Shown piece by piece: positions 38,101 to 53,100 of a DNA stretch of 64,000 bases. The position numbers and the translations under genes are program-made. Origin of the DNA: Varroa destructor (taxonomy: Eukaryota; Arthropoda; Arachnida; Mesostigmata; Varroidae); assembly GCF_002443255.2 (NCBI RefSeq), contig NW_019211458.1:33722096-33786095 (forward strand). The letters run 5' to 3'. Within the stretch, counting starts at the first letter, position 1, and every line of letters begins with the position of its first letter. The notes under the pieces are model-generated. The model ran no database searches and was not told the origin of the DNA. It saw nothing but the letters and a program-made list of their open reading frames with translations.

Positions 38101-41100
38101 TCAAATTTACAAAACGTGTCATATCTACTCGAATTTCTAGCTAGAGCGAGCTCTAGGGTTACGGATTATACGGAATCTTCAACGTTCCTACTGCTTAACT
38201 TAATCAGTTGTCAATTATGTGTACCTCTTTTGACGACAACGTTGAAAATACATGCTTGTAATAATAGTTGCTTATCTGTATATATCTGATAGTTAGAAGA
38301 TTACGAGACACGCAAACATAATGAAACAACACAATACGGCACCAAACATCCTTATCCTACCTGAGCTTATGATACAGATATGGTATACGATAAAGTTACT
38401 GACTCACTAATTCTGTTTTATCTGCGCTTGATATTTTTAGGGGCGGGTCCACTAATCGTGGGCGCCTGTGTCGGTACGGCTCTGTTTGCGGTCGTTGTCG
38501 CAGCTGCTACTTATGTCTGCTATCGGAAGAAAGCTAAAACGGCACTACAATCACCAGGATCTTACCATCTGCAACACTCGTTGAAGAAGGGTCCCGGCTA
38601 TAAAGATGGCAAACTTACAGGACCTGGCGGGCTTATGTTCAGAAAGACGCCGGCTGTACGCAGCCCTACTGGAGGAGGTGAATAACTAACTCCATTTCAA
38701 TTCAGCTATCTCCATTCAATCAAGCTAAAAAAGCAAAGCACAACTCTAATGAAAGCCAACAATGTTCAAGTATTTGTTAGGTTCGCCCTAAGGCGAGCGT
38801 GATTAATGTCATAACCACTCGTTTCCTCTGACCACCAGAAGAAACGTTTCAATTAAAAACACCACAGCAAAATAGAGTACTTTTTTCGTGTCGATAGGTT
38901 GGAGGACTGTGAGAAAAATTACTCCTCAAGACCTTGAATTATACGCTATCTCAGCAAAAACGACTCTATCCTAGAAAAAAATAACTATCTAAAAAAGTAT
39001 TATTTACAGCTAATATCGAGGTTTCCACAAGGCATACGAGATGGCAAGGAAAAATACACTAGTGACCCACAGGTCTGCTATTATCCTCCTTAAATTGTGT
39101 TAAGCTCTTATAAACACCCGCTGAGATTACTTTATTGTTATTGAAGTGTTATCGAATCTCAGAATTTACAAAATATCAGAACTATTGATTAAACTCTGCA
39201 GTTGATAAGCGTCAATGATTAAACTCGAATATGTATCCGAAGAATATGGCTGATATACCCTTAGAAGCTGGACGTGATTGGACAATTGCTATCATTGTCA
39301 ATATTCTACGTTGAGATGCAACACCGCAATAGGCTCACATAAATGCGGTGGATGTCGCCACAATTCCTTTGGACATTTGGTTTAAGTCTATATATCTGCG
39401 TGGCAAAATATAGGAAAATATCCTTTTAAGGGGTAATTCAATAAGCAAGTATTATCGATGCTACAATGAGGTTAAAAAAAGCTTCTATACGGGCCACTTA
39501 TCTATTTGGTAAGTTATGGTTTAAGGAAGCGTACTTTCCTATTGGACGTTGCTCTTCCGGTTTAATTTTCGCTAAGCGGTGCTGTGCGTGGCAGCGCAAA
39601 ATATAACCATGCATAGAATAAGAAGCGTTTCAAACTAGCATTATTAAGTTGATTGTATTTTGTTAGTTTAAAAGGCATATAAGCGTCACACGCTTTATGA
39701 GACTTGTATGACGGGATTTCGAATAATTCCTTTCTTAGTCAACAGCCTAGGTAGGATTAGTTGCCTACGTTTTATGTAACTAAAGTGCCTATATTCTTGC
39801 AGTGTTTCTCGTGACGAGTCTTAAACCGAATGATTGAATATACAACCGTTTCTTATATAACAAAAGAAACATCACGACGGCGTTTGTTTTCCATTAGTAC
39901 CTGTAACTGTTTAGGACACATACAACGATACTAAGTTGCCTCTATTTCAATCAACAAATAGGTTATATCGATGTTCAAAATTAATTAATTGCGAACACGT
40001 TGTCGAAATTACCTTCTCGGTGTGTACTATCAAAAATTTGCTCCCACTGGAAGATCTAGTCAGGTCGGGTCCTGCTGAGCCCATCCGGGGCTTCTCTAAG
40101 ACTCCGTAAAACGGCATGGTAACCGCTTGCCATAACTATTATTTGAACCAGCGATAGCCATATGCTAATAACTACTATGTCAATGTGCTCATTAGCCAAC
40201 TAGGCCTAACTGTACTTAAATTAAAATTCAGCATCTTTTAATATATCGCTAGTTAATTTGATTTCAAACAACGTAGGTTAGTGTTATTTTTCTTAGGTAC
40301 TGGTGAAAGTCAAGCGCTAGCATGATAGACTGAGACAGAGCATTCGGCGAGATACATTTTTATTTTAAAAATCATTTCAGGAACTTAGCAAACTACGTTA
40401 GAGAAATTGATTGTGAAGTATAGAGCAAACTGCGATTGAGGTATATCATTCATTATCTCATAGAACCAAGGAACATAATAGTGAACTCTGATGGCAAATA
40501 AAAGTTTTAGTAATCAAAGGAAGTAGCTGTTCATTCATTTTAAAGGGGTCATATTCAAATAGATGAATTAATGAGAAACGTTTGTATGTGCGTAGAACTG
40601 CAAGACCTAAATCCGATTGTGACTTTGATGCTTTTAGGTTCGGGCCCTATTCTGAAGACATCCCCGTCGCCAACGGGAAGCAAAAGTCCCCCCTCGATAA
40701 ACACCTCCCCAACTCAGGGTGGTCGCACTGTTCTTTCTGGACAACAGCCCCATCCGCCAGTCACTAAACCGGTTGTCCAGCAGCACAAACCCACACCGGT
40801 AAGCATTTTTGGAATACGGAGTTAAAGAATTCTCGTTTAATTGTATTGCTACATGCGAATCGTACGTTTCCTAGTAAATACGACTTTCATTATATTCACA
40901 CCTGAAACTCTGAGCGAACTTGCGTCAATGAACATGTCTCGATAATTTTGACGCGTGGTCCGAGTTTGTGATAACGACTAACTTTACACTGGCTAATTCT
41001 GACAGTCAACAGTGACTCCTTTCAAAAAAGACAAGTCTACCTGGGTTTAGACGATCTGTCGCCGTGATAGCTTAGTGCGTAACGTATTTGCCTACTAATC

Positions 41101-44100
41101 TTAGGGACACGTTGTGGCCTAGGTCCGAACCCGGGCATAGATAGACTTCGTTTCGCGCTGAGAGCCGGCCGTCTGATGGAATGCCTGACGATGATACTGG
41201 ACGTAAAACTCGGAATATTTAAGTTTAAAAAGTTCAGGAGACGAACCCGCGAGCTTTGCATTACGTCAATCTCGCGTTGATTAATTTAACCCATTGCTAA
41301 TGGATTGAGTGGACTTGATTCGTGTTACATTTAGCCTAACATTTGAATAAATATTTATTAGAAATTCATTCAAAGAATCGCTCAAAAGTATGTTGGAGGT
41401 TATTTTCATCTCATTCTTACTTGGGAAACAAAAACTACCGATTGGAATTTTGGCCTTTTTCCACGTCCAAACGTCAAGCTTAGATATGAATTTATCTTCC
41501 TTTTACTCAGTTTATAGTAGAAACTATACCTTCAATATAAATCGCTATATTAAGCTTTCATCTTTTAGACGACATTTTCGATTCGCAAACTGAAATCCGG
41601 CTCTAAGAACATGTATAGCATTCGAATTCAGCCATGGAACTGCTTGCAAAATATACTCCCCGTACATAATTGCCCACGTGAATATTTGACTGCCAGTTTG
41701 TTTGCCAAAGAAAAGACTCTCTCTAGGATGTAACTCGCGCTAACATCTGCAACTTATCCGCAGAAATGAATAACAGGTTCTGATCAAAAGAGCGAAAAGG
41801 CGATTCTGAAAAGGTACCCCATTACCGGACAGACGTCACCTAATTTGACTTGCGCTATGTCCAGCCAAATACAAACTACAATATAACAATATTTGATTCG
41901 TATTACATTTACTCTTTCCATTTCAACAAATGCTCCATCCGGCAGAAAGTATTAATACAATTAAAGAAACCGAACTGATATGTTCATATGTCATTAATTA
42001 TGAGCCATAATAATAACAACAAATATAAGATATTTACCGCTAAACTATAAACATGCGAGAAATCGAAAATCACCCCCTTAATACAGTTCAACATCCACTT
42101 TGTAAAGCTTGAAAGGCAAACAAGTTTCTAGTATAAGCTTGTCATAGTTTTTCAATGGTTGCCGAGAAGATAGCAAAAACAAGCAATTTGCTCAAATTTA
42201 AGCTACAAACTTTATCCTCCAGAGAAATTTAGCCTCCACATTACGTTCTTCCCAAAGTAAAACCCTAGCGACCTAAAAAAATCGGCTCGATTCGATTACT
42301 TGAAGGGGTCAATTTAGGTCAGACGAGTAAACGAACAGACAGACACAGAGTTATAGATCGTAGACTAGACAAGCTAGACAGGTAAAAACGTCTTGACAAT
42401 CTCAATAAAAGTAGGATTTTGCATATTGTACAAGTGCAAAAAGCTTGACGAGAGTGTATGGTGCTCTGGATTTTAGAAAGCTCAAATTTAGAGTACTACA
42501 GGACAACACAGTGCAAGCTTTTATAAGATGTCGATAATTTGTGAAGAACGAATATATTTTATTTGCACGATATAATACAAAATTAACATACAATGCTTTA
42601 ACAGAACAGTACGAGTTGCGTTCTCTTAAGAGCACAATCTGTGACTGTGTTTGTCGATTACCTAGCTACGGGCCTGTGCATTTATAATTTCTGTATTTTA
42701 GGAAATATGAAAAGATAATATACATAGAACTATCGTGTGCTACGTGATGTGGTGACGAATCTTTGAAATAGTATTTTTTCTTGCTTCGAACAGTATTGAT
42801 TTGGACCATAACGACGTCTCCTCTATTCTAGTATCCGTAGAGGCGTGCGTAGCCTAAGCCTCTCAACATCTATATTATTCGCTACCAGGCCACGTCCAGC
42901 TAGACGTATACCTCCGAACAAGAAGCACCAACGGTCAAAGCATTTATCTCAGAAGAGGATGCATTAAATACGGCGCTGCCGCGAAACATTAAGGGAAAAT
43001 CAAAAGTCCCGATCCTGCGTTGGTTGCAATGTCTCCTCACTATACACGTTTTTTATACTAGTAACAAAGCAAATACATGCCGACTCTGTCATCCGATGAG
43101 TGCTAACATATTGTAATGTTTTTTTTTGCGTATCTAGTATGTACCGCTGTCACACTTTTTGTGATACCCGTAGAGTAAATAGTATATATATATATATGTA
43201 TATATAATTGCATTTAACATTTAGCCTCTCCAAGAAATATTTATTATTGTATGAAATTCAAATAAATAACATGTTTATGCTGTTATCCTAAACAGACCCT
43301 TTTGATTTTAAATCGGGTATCATCTTTTGCCGTTTCCTTCAAGACTGTTAGAGTAGTCTGCCTAGATGGCATTGCATGTCGACGCACGAGTTTGTTGCCC
43401 CATAGGCTTATTTTAAACGCTGTACTTTCGTCCTTCGGGAATACAGGCCATTCAAATGAATGACAAAACAAGCATGATTCAGTGTCAGTGAGAGAGATGT
43501 GCTTCATACCTAGGAGCAGCGACGACTTAAACTCTTTAACTTGATAAATATCTGCATTTTTGAATGTATAATACAGGTGCGTATTTCGGTTTGAGTGTTT
43601 CAGACGCATAGCTTTAATAGTTTGAAACCCATAAAGGAAGAAATATATAAAGGAGGTAAAAAAAATTATAAGGTGAAATCATATTGCTCCTGCCTCAACA
43701 ATTTTATTGCTTGCCCTGTTCCTTGTCTGTGCTCATAACTTTCACCTTTCGTGCATATATAACGACGACGACAAAGCCATACGTGTCTATATATTCGATT
43801 CGAATATGTTGCACTCTCTGTAGGGTATGAATGTCCTAGATGTGCCAGGTGTCAAAGAAAAATAGTGGAATTGGCTGAAAGACCTGCTATGTTGAATGCC
43901 CTGTCTGGTGTTAACACAACGGTTTATTGCCTGCTGCACCACTTTCTCCTCTCTTTTCGATGAACACTTTCCACTCCTGCTTTTTCTGTTTTTGCGCTAT
44001 GTAAACCTTTCCGGTCATACCTTAACTCTCCTATACCATGAGCAGCCTCTCGAGTGGCGGAAAGGCTGTAACTCGAGGCTATAAATTCGGTGGAGTCGAC

Positions 44101-47100
44101 GGATCCCAGCTGGTCGACTCGAGCAGTCATGTGCAGTGGTGGAGAGGTTTGCGGACCGCGATGCTAGTGCATAGCTAGGACAATATGTGGGAGTAGTCCT
44201 AGGCGTGATCCTGCCGGTTGCTTTGATTAAAGCAAAGGGAAAAGTAAGAAAATAATGCCGATAATAGACTCGAAAAGCATAACTTAGCATAACATTCATG
44301 TAGGCGACGTCAGAAACTTCTATTCAGTTTTATTTTTGGCTGGCAAACAAAGAAGTGATTTAGATATAAATTCGTATTTTATTGTACCTGCAATTACTAT
44401 ATAATAGTAAGTTTGATCAAGTAGAACGTTTGCATTGAAATTATGCCTAATACTACACAAGCTATATGTCCTTGAAAGTTGTAGTAGGAAAAATTAGCGA
44501 TATGACGATTGATGACGCTCGTCGTTCAGCGCAGTACCTAGTACCTCTACGTATGCCTATTTTGGTGCAACTGGTATCATACATTACTATTAAATTCACC
44601 AAATAATTTTACTCCCTTCTCGTTTATTTCACCAGCGCTAGAGATTGTCCTCATGTAAACAAGAAAACCCTGGGCTACTTTTGTTTCAAATTTTGAATGC
44701 TATTGCTTACCATATTTGAAGCGGGGAATTTATATTCTAGTACCATTAAAGTTTATGGCTCAAAACAGCGGAACATATGTCCAAGCGTATCCCAGTGCAA
44801 AGAAAGATACTTAACAATCAATATCCCAGTCGGCGATAACAAATGCAAGATAACAGGGCATGGGATGCGATGGTGTGGCATAAGGTTGTATATATATAAT
44901 TAGCGCTAACTCGTGACGCTCCGTGTCTGCTTAAACTTGGCGTGAATAACAGAATGCAGCTAGAAAAAAAAGTGATCGAATATCGTTTTATTAAGTTTAC
45001 GACATCACATGTACCATATGTATGATACATATTATGGTCTTGTTTCTGATATTTGGCTTAGTTTTGGATCCGTTGGTACTAAGGTCCGGCTGCTGAAAGA
45101 ACGTTGGCATAACCCTCTCGATCTTTCATTACACTGATGCAATTTCACTTTAGCCATATTTATAAACGGGGCGGTGAAACTGTCATGTCCCTGTGTCTGC
45201 AGTCCTGCCGCCTAGGATTTTCTAGTTCTCTATAAGTTCATTCCATTCAGAAATATCGCTTTGAAAGAGTTGATTTTACGTTGTCGTTTTATTAGTTTGC
45301 TCAATTTCACTTATTTAAACAAAGGATGTGTGAGGGAACAGACGAGACCTGGTCGCTTTGTACCTATGAAACAAACACGCGGTACACGTCGAGTCCAGTG
45401 GCGGACTCTGACGCCGGAATCACATAGCTGATCTGCACGTCCCTCTGCATCACAGAAGCCCTATACAGTCACGTTCCATGGAATCTGCCATCCGTATCCC
45501 TGTACTAAATCACTAATGACAAGTGATCTTTTGTTGCCGGCTTATTATTACCACCATACAACGCACAAAAGTGACTCACTAGGCACAATAGAGGCGGAAG
45601 AAAGGCAAAATACAGACAAATGGGCAAACACACAGGCTAGCGCTACCTTTTCATTGCTTCTTTAGCAAAATACCCAAGACGAAAACGGACCCAGCCTAAA
45701 ACAATTAGGTCATTTGAATGTGTTTCACTTGTACACATATCAAAGCTGTTTGTGATTAAGAAATATTATTAGAGCTTCAGTGAAGCGTTAGTTACTTGCG
45801 GCGGGAATTATTCCTGCTACATAGTTGACAACGGCTTCACAGAAGGCATGAACGTATAGATGGCAAGTAAGCATTTGTACATTTTAATATTACTCAAGCG
45901 ATCGAAAAATACTTTTGGCGTATTTAATGTGTTGTTTACTATGTAGTCAAGCATAGAACGATAATACAGCAGGCCGCAGCAAACTTACCCGATAGAAGAT
46001 AATATCCTTAGTCACAAAATAATGTAAATAGGCAAATTAGTGTTATTAAATCGTTAGAAATAGCGCCAAATTTAGATAAGGCTTCTGTTGACTTTCTAAA
46101 GTTGTCAAAACAAAATACAAGCTTACTTCTTATTAACTGAACTGCTAGAGGCCTACCCATTCGGACTTGCTAGGATGTTTAGCAATCCTGACATTTTAAA
46201 CACTGAAAAATATGATCAAAATGAACACGAAAGGATCATGTGCAAAGCTAAAGCCTAAAGCCTGAAAACGCAATCAGGCCATGCCAGTCTTTTTGTTGAC
46301 TAAATACTAGGACACTAGTAATCAAACGTGACGTAATGATTTGTAATTATTCAATTTTTTTTCACAGGATTAGTTCATTTATTTTCAATCGAAGTATGCA
46401 TCATTACTATCTGTGGTATTCTTTTGTGTCGTTGTTCTGAAAGTGCGAGAATTTATGAAGTCTCGAATAAAAATTTCAGCATCATGTTAAATAATTTTCC
46501 TATTGAGAAGTTGTCGCGATTCTGAAAACAAAAGATAACCTGTGGGAACAATGTCTTATGAGTACGGTGGATGTCAGAGAGCTTCCAACTGTAATTTCTT
46601 CATTTCGCCTTTATAATTTACGCGGTTAGACACCATAAGCTTTTGTAGCTGTACATTTATTTTGGTAATTATGATTGTGTGCGATTGTCATAAAAAACTA
46701 ATATTTTGCCAGAAGACTGGGTCGCTACTATAACTTAGGAGCAAGAAAAAGCTAGTATCACTATTTCTAATCCCCATTCAAATCATGCAGCATATATTCG
46801 TAACTTTCTTTTTATTCTATTCCCAAATCAAATTGGAACCCGATCTTTACATACACCAAACCTTAGTGCTAACACTGGTGCACTTTGGGATGGGTCGGCT
46901 TTTACCGTAACTTTCAACGCCATATTATACACCTTCACAGGGTGGTCTTCAATGAAATTTATTTTTGAGTTTAAAATTTTCTTCGCAGAACTTTTCGGAC
47001 CAACGGCTCATACTGTTGCTTGTAGTAAAGTACAAGATTTAAATGGCGAGCTGTCTCTGCCATTGTAGTTCCAAGATGGAATCTATGTTCGTAAACTACT

Positions 47101-50100
47101 GAACTTTTCTGATCTTCTATCGTTCACTACAACTCGCCTGTTCAAGGCCTGAGTGACGATGGCGGGGGGTAAACGGTCCTAGATGCCAAAGAGCACAAGT
47201 ATACCTCAAATGTAACGATGCAAAATAATCACGAAATTTTATTAAATGGCGTCATCTTGAAATGTGAGATTCATTTTTATGACGCTTCATGATTGAATAT
47301 TTCGTTTCTCACGAAGGCGACTTTTAGAAATATATGTATAATATGAAGAAATATATGAATGTAATAATGGACTGCCTGTTATTAGCTTTGTTGAGCTAGC
47401 AAATACAATAATAGAAACCTGGCTATTTTATTCTATCGGAATATTATCACCGACGGCGAAATATATTCAATTGATTGACAGAAGGCGATTCCGAGTGTTG
47501 TTACAGAATCGGCAAGTGGCGTCGAGAAAAGCCCAAGATAATGTTTACGAAGTTCCAATGTCAGATTGTGTTCCATGCTAAACGTTTGACCTCAGAGGAA
47601 CCGATACATAGTAGAAAGAGACGAAAATCACTGTTGAGGTGGAACGGATAAAAAGTCATTGTCAGGGGGATATCAAGAGCTAGATTGGACTGATCTGCTA
47701 GATGAAATCGAGCTGCAAAATGAACTTAACAAAATAATTTCTCGCCAAATTTTTTTAGGATGCAAAAGGGACGTATGTGAGTTTTTCAGTGCTTTGTATA
47801 CTCAGGATCTGTGCAAGAAACGGGTTGTTTATTTACGGAAGGGTCGCCTATTAGTTTATCAGACTAATTACCGATTATGCATCGTCAGTTGTGGTCTGAT
47901 GATGCGGGGCTGACTCGTTTCTTTATGATAACGAACTTCACCATACACGACGAGGTCCCTATAACTTCCGAGAGATACGAGAGAAGAAGAAACGAAATAC
48001 CATATTTCGTGGCGGAAAAGATAAGTCGTGAACAATATGGCAGTACCGACTTTTGAACTGGAAATATTTAGCTATTAAAAATATACACCCGCGTCGAACA
48101 GTCTGGTAAAGAAACGCTTTTGGAGGGATTTAATATGGCCTGTTATCGATGATTCTGTTCCTTGTTAGTTTCTTGCGTATTATTTAATTCAATAAAGAAC
48201 TTATTGTGCAAGTATTTACGTTCATACGTTTGAAAGTATTTCTAGATAACTTTTGGCATTGAGAATGTATTAGGCAACGATGTACCCGCGATTTTTGTCG
48301 CTTATTGGACGTAGTTTCAAAAAGAAACTCTTACATATTTCAAGTGAAGGCCTCAATTTTATGTGGTGACTCATACGGTACGAAGCCATTCACACTTAGT
48401 AGAAATCGGTCTAAGCTCTATCACAATGCAACCGAGCTGAGTAGTCTGTTACGGTTGCGCATTGCACATGGGGATGCACACATATTGGACTCTCAGTTAT
48501 GTCGACGCCTCGCCTCACTTATGTGCGTAGAGACACGTCAAGGTTCTACGCACATAAGTGAGGTAGATTTAATCTTATCAGAAGTTCCAACTAAAAAGGG
48601 AGGACGAAAGTACAGTTGCGCGCAGTTGTGAATATTTGACGGCAATCGCCCTGTCTGCATAGAAACAGACAAGTGCTACTTTCCCCGTTGGCGTTGCTAC
48701 CAGACGTAGAATTTCTAGGACGCTAGAAGGATGCTAAAACACATAGGCATACGGTGGAAAGGGGAACCCGGAGATATCGATGACGTCAAGAAGCGAAAGG
48801 GAGGTCTCCCCCTGCTCTTTCCCTATGGGCACGGCCAAAAAAAGACCAGCCCTTCTTGCTATGCAGGTTTTCTTCTGTCTTTGACTTCTGAGTAAAAGGA
48901 CAAACAAACAAGCTACGATGTGATAGCCTTTTCTGTCTGATTAAGTCCGTCATTGAGTTGGTGGCAGCTACCAGGGTATAGAAGGCCCGCTGCTCTCACC
49001 AGGGACGTTGCCACGGAAAGCGGCAGCACTACGCAGTCACAGTGTCAGAGAACTAATTTAAGCTCCTCTCTATTAAGCCCCATCTCCTACGCCACATTCC
49101 TAAGACCATATAACATGCACTCAAAGCTCACTTCGTAAACATACATTTTCTACCACTTTCCCAAACCACGAAAGCAGCGTTGCAAGACATTTCATCATAA
49201 AACTCTCGATGGTTCGAGTTAAGCTATCCATAAAACTAGTTAGCTTTTCTGTACCTTTGTTTATATAAAAATTGAAACGTTCGCACACTCACGATTGATC
49301 CTTAATACGCTCATTCGTCTCGGTTAAAAAATCTACGATGAGCTTCGCTAAAATCCTTTTATTAGAAATTATAACATTTTTCAGTGGATAAGCCCTGCAG
49401 CGATCCATATGGTTGCCAACATAAAGTGCACTCGGGCGAGTTACTATATTTAAGCAACAGCCCCAGCGCTAAGCATTTGAATTTAAACGAATCTCCAAAT
49501 TTAGAGAGGTAAAGAAAAACCAAGTATCGAATTATATGATTGTGTCCGTAAAAAGTTTAGAGAGATAAAGAGCATGCAGCATTGTGATTTGTGGGAGAAA
49601 CTTGCTCTAGCCAACATTAATAGATATATCATTTTCTTTTTTTAACATTGTTACCCGTCCCATGCATCAGAACTGGGTTATCTTTAAAAAAATGAATATA
49701 TATTAGGGTCAATCAGAATACAACCCAATGTAACACTGAAGAAAAAGACAAAAAAAACTTGCTTTGTTGCCAGCGGGCCGATTTAGGTGTTATGTTTTTG
49801 ACTTCGTGGAAATCTACCGCATTGCTACAGGGGCTACGCTAAACTATTGACACGTTGTTATAGTTTTGGCTATAGCTGAAGTTTACGTAATATATAATCT
49901 GAAATCCTCGAAAATAGCATAGTGCAAAGAAGCTTCAATGCACTGTAAACCTCTGTAAATGATTTAACACGGTAGAAGATCCTTCCGCTAACAGTGGAGC
50001 TCGATCATTATGAGAAACAATATATCGCCTCAACATCTCTCAATCCTTCACAGACACGATTTTGCGGATAACTTTAATATACACATAATATAGGAAATAC

Positions 50101-53100
50101 AACTGTTCCGGTTAGCGCAGTACGTATCGATGCCGTCTCTGATGTAAATGAAATCTAAATCTAAGACCAGATGATGACCCAATTTATCGACAAACCAGAA
50201 TCCGTTAATAAAACTAATTTTTTAGCGTACCAATATGAAGTTTGTTCCATATCCTGCAAGTACAACCTCGTAATCGAGTGCTAACTTCCATACGATATTA
50301 TTATACAGGGTGGTCTTGTGCGCTATTCGTATGCACAGAGGATTCATCTTTTATACGGCCCTTTGACGTTTCACGAGCGCGACACTTCTGCGCAACCAGC
50401 AGATATAGCTTCATGTTGGAATGCCAAACTATAAACCCTATATACATGGCGAAAATAGAAGGCTCTACTGTCAATTGGCAAATGCAGTAGGTGTATCAAG
50501 AACATGTCAAACTGATAAAGCTGATATATATATATATATAGATATTCGACAAATTAAACTTTTCCCAAAATGATGCATTACGGCAAATAGAATATCACTA
50601 CGACACCACGTAGAATCGACACGACTAAGTAATATAACGATAACTTGCTAAACCTAAAAATGTTTATTTTGCATACTTATTAGCTTTCTCTGCGAGTGCT
50701 CCGTCAATGGATATTGATTTCCTGAAAGTACTAGCCCTATTTCTAAACCTTCACCATAACAGATACCCTTACACGAGGCTAAATGAGCTGTTTTCCATTT
50801 TAGGTTTATAATATTCTATTGATGAGTAGTTTCTTGTAATTGTATTTATAGACTCCACGAGATATTATTCGATTTAGTTATTGGAATCGCGCAAAGACGA
50901 AACTGTACATCGATGATCTGAAACTTGTTGTGGAACCCGGTCGATCAGAACAGAAAGTAAGTTGGGCTTATATCTAAATGGCACGCTTTTCATACTGGAT
51001 GTACAACACAGGGATCGAACAGTGAACTGCAAAATAAGGCGCTGACTAAGCAAAATTTATTGAAGAGTCCAAGCAGCGTGTTTTTGACGTCACTGATATT
51101 TAATTGAATCGTGCAGCTGATTATAAATAGTACACGTTCGTATGTTATGCGATCCTGCCTGTCATACTGAACTCACTGCTTCTGATCTAAAATTTTATGC
51201 GTTCCGTATAGTATTTTGTTGAGGTGTGCTTACTTTAGAGATAAACAAAATGTAATCGAGGCAGAAAATCAGAGAATACTAGACGGATCCGGAGGCTCTG
51301 TCCTGTGCCTGTTTTGTCTCTTTTGTTGCGCTTCACTGATATTACACCCAACGTAATCTGAACTATAAGATATATCAACAGTTATTTACTTGCAATTACC
51401 CTTCTGCAATTTTTTTTACCAACCTGTTTCAATATGTTTGCCAGAAAGCTCGGACAATTGTAGATATGTCACTCTCGTAATATGTTGGTTTTTGGTAGAC
51501 TTCTGCAATGCCAGTACGAAATTTGTCAAGTTTTGGTTGACTAACTTTGTTTCTGGAGCGCACTCGAATAAGGTCGGCCGTCGGCCAACTTCCGAGAATC
51601 AAACCGGCCTTCAGCTGGCTTTTAATAAATCTCGTCATTGATATAGTTAGCTAACCTATTGATTCTATTACTGGAAAGTTACCGAAGCTGAAGAATTAAC
51701 ATCTTTTATATGAACTATTTATCACTCACTATATTAAATTAAGATTGACAGTGCTTTCATCATGGCGACAATGGTGAAGAAAAGCGTTTGTTTTAAGCTC
51801 CTTCCGGTTTCCTAGCTAACTAAAAGACTTAGCAACCAGTATACGCCATCCCAATAGAGCAACATAAGCTTCGGAGAGAACGCCTTACAGAAACGGCGTG
51901 CCAGATCAGGGGAAAACAGGCCACGCTATGCACTCGGCTATATACAGTGTTTTTTGACTTGAAAGAAGCCTTCAAATTTGCGCCCAGGGACCGGGCTATA
52001 TTGGTCCAGATCGGTCTCCCTATGAATTCGCTCAACTTGCTTGCAGCGATTCTACAGATGAGCCGAGCAGCCATCAACGACGGAATAACTGATTTTCCCT
52101 TTTGGTTCAGGGGCATAACGTAAACCAGTTTTTATTCTCCATCTATCTAAAGGACCTTCTTGATCAAATATGAGGGCCGAGAAAGTTGGTCGAGTCGTTT
52201 TTCATGCTTAGTGACAAATGAGCAAAACCGATTCCACTCTTATCTGCCTTTAGTCACAGATTTGGGGCTGACCGTACATCAGACCGTAACCAAGGCAATA
52301 AAGTTGAAAAGAGGAGACAGAACAGCGGCTACTGATATCTAGCAGTCTACCAAGTAACCTTGTCTATTCAAACCGGTTGCTGCACTAGGGGGTTGCTTTT
52401 CTGCACAAATGGCCGAGGTCTCAATACGAACGCTACTGAAATATGCAATAGGACAGCGCTGATCGCATACGGGATTAAATCGCTTCATTGTTAGTCTCTT
52501 GCAGTCGCTCGCAATCTTTAAGCAGCTTCAATTATAGCAGGGAAGATTTTTAGTGGCAACCCCAAAAAACTTAATTACGTCGAAACTTTCCTCCAAAAAA
52601 AAAACACTGGGATTACATATAGTAACCCGAAATCGCCTCACGTACGACCCGTCACTGCTGTCTAAGGAACAATGTCGTTGTCTTGAGCTCCCAGCAACGG
52701 GAGCCTTCAGGATGAAATTTTGCTGAAATTGACGAAGATCTGTTTTCTTTGGGTACGATCGGAAATAACGAGTGGAGACGAATGAACCAACTAAACAAAC
52801 AAGTGATCACTCGCTTTATCATGCATCGATTTCGCATTGATTCCGCAAGAGTCCAGAATTTACGAGCTATACTATATATGTACAGGTTCGACATCCCGGA
52901 AAAATTTGGGTAGATGTTTGTTGCTCCCTGATATAATCTTTTTATATCTAGCAAATCTCTCAAATCAAATTTATAGACTTAACAAGTCTCGTATAGTACG
53001 TATGACGCGGCATTTTCAATGGCTATATATATGCTCTTCGACAGTAAGATATTATCTTGTTGATCTGTATACGTGAAATTTTAGCACAGATGAAGGTGAT

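Noticed and set aside
43283..43609. 108-codon minus-strand open frame
   Set aside because: No family resemblance, no splice signals and no base-composition change; plausible by chance among six frames over 64 kb.
44204..44225. TGATCCTGCC resembling the 5' end of 18S rRNA
   Set aside because: Only about ten bases match and the following sequence does not continue as 18S; short chance similarity.
47659..47913. DWTDLLDEIELQNEL-type segment vaguely like the spacer before RT domains
   Set aside because: A short stretch only, with no RT motif nearby.
48305..48631. 108-codon plus-strand open frame containing the 19-bp hairpin
   Set aside because: Residue composition unremarkable, no recognised motif; the hairpin is better explained as non-coding structure.
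49205..49225. GGTTCGAG resembling a tRNA B box
   Set aside because: No A box at proper spacing and no cloverleaf arms.
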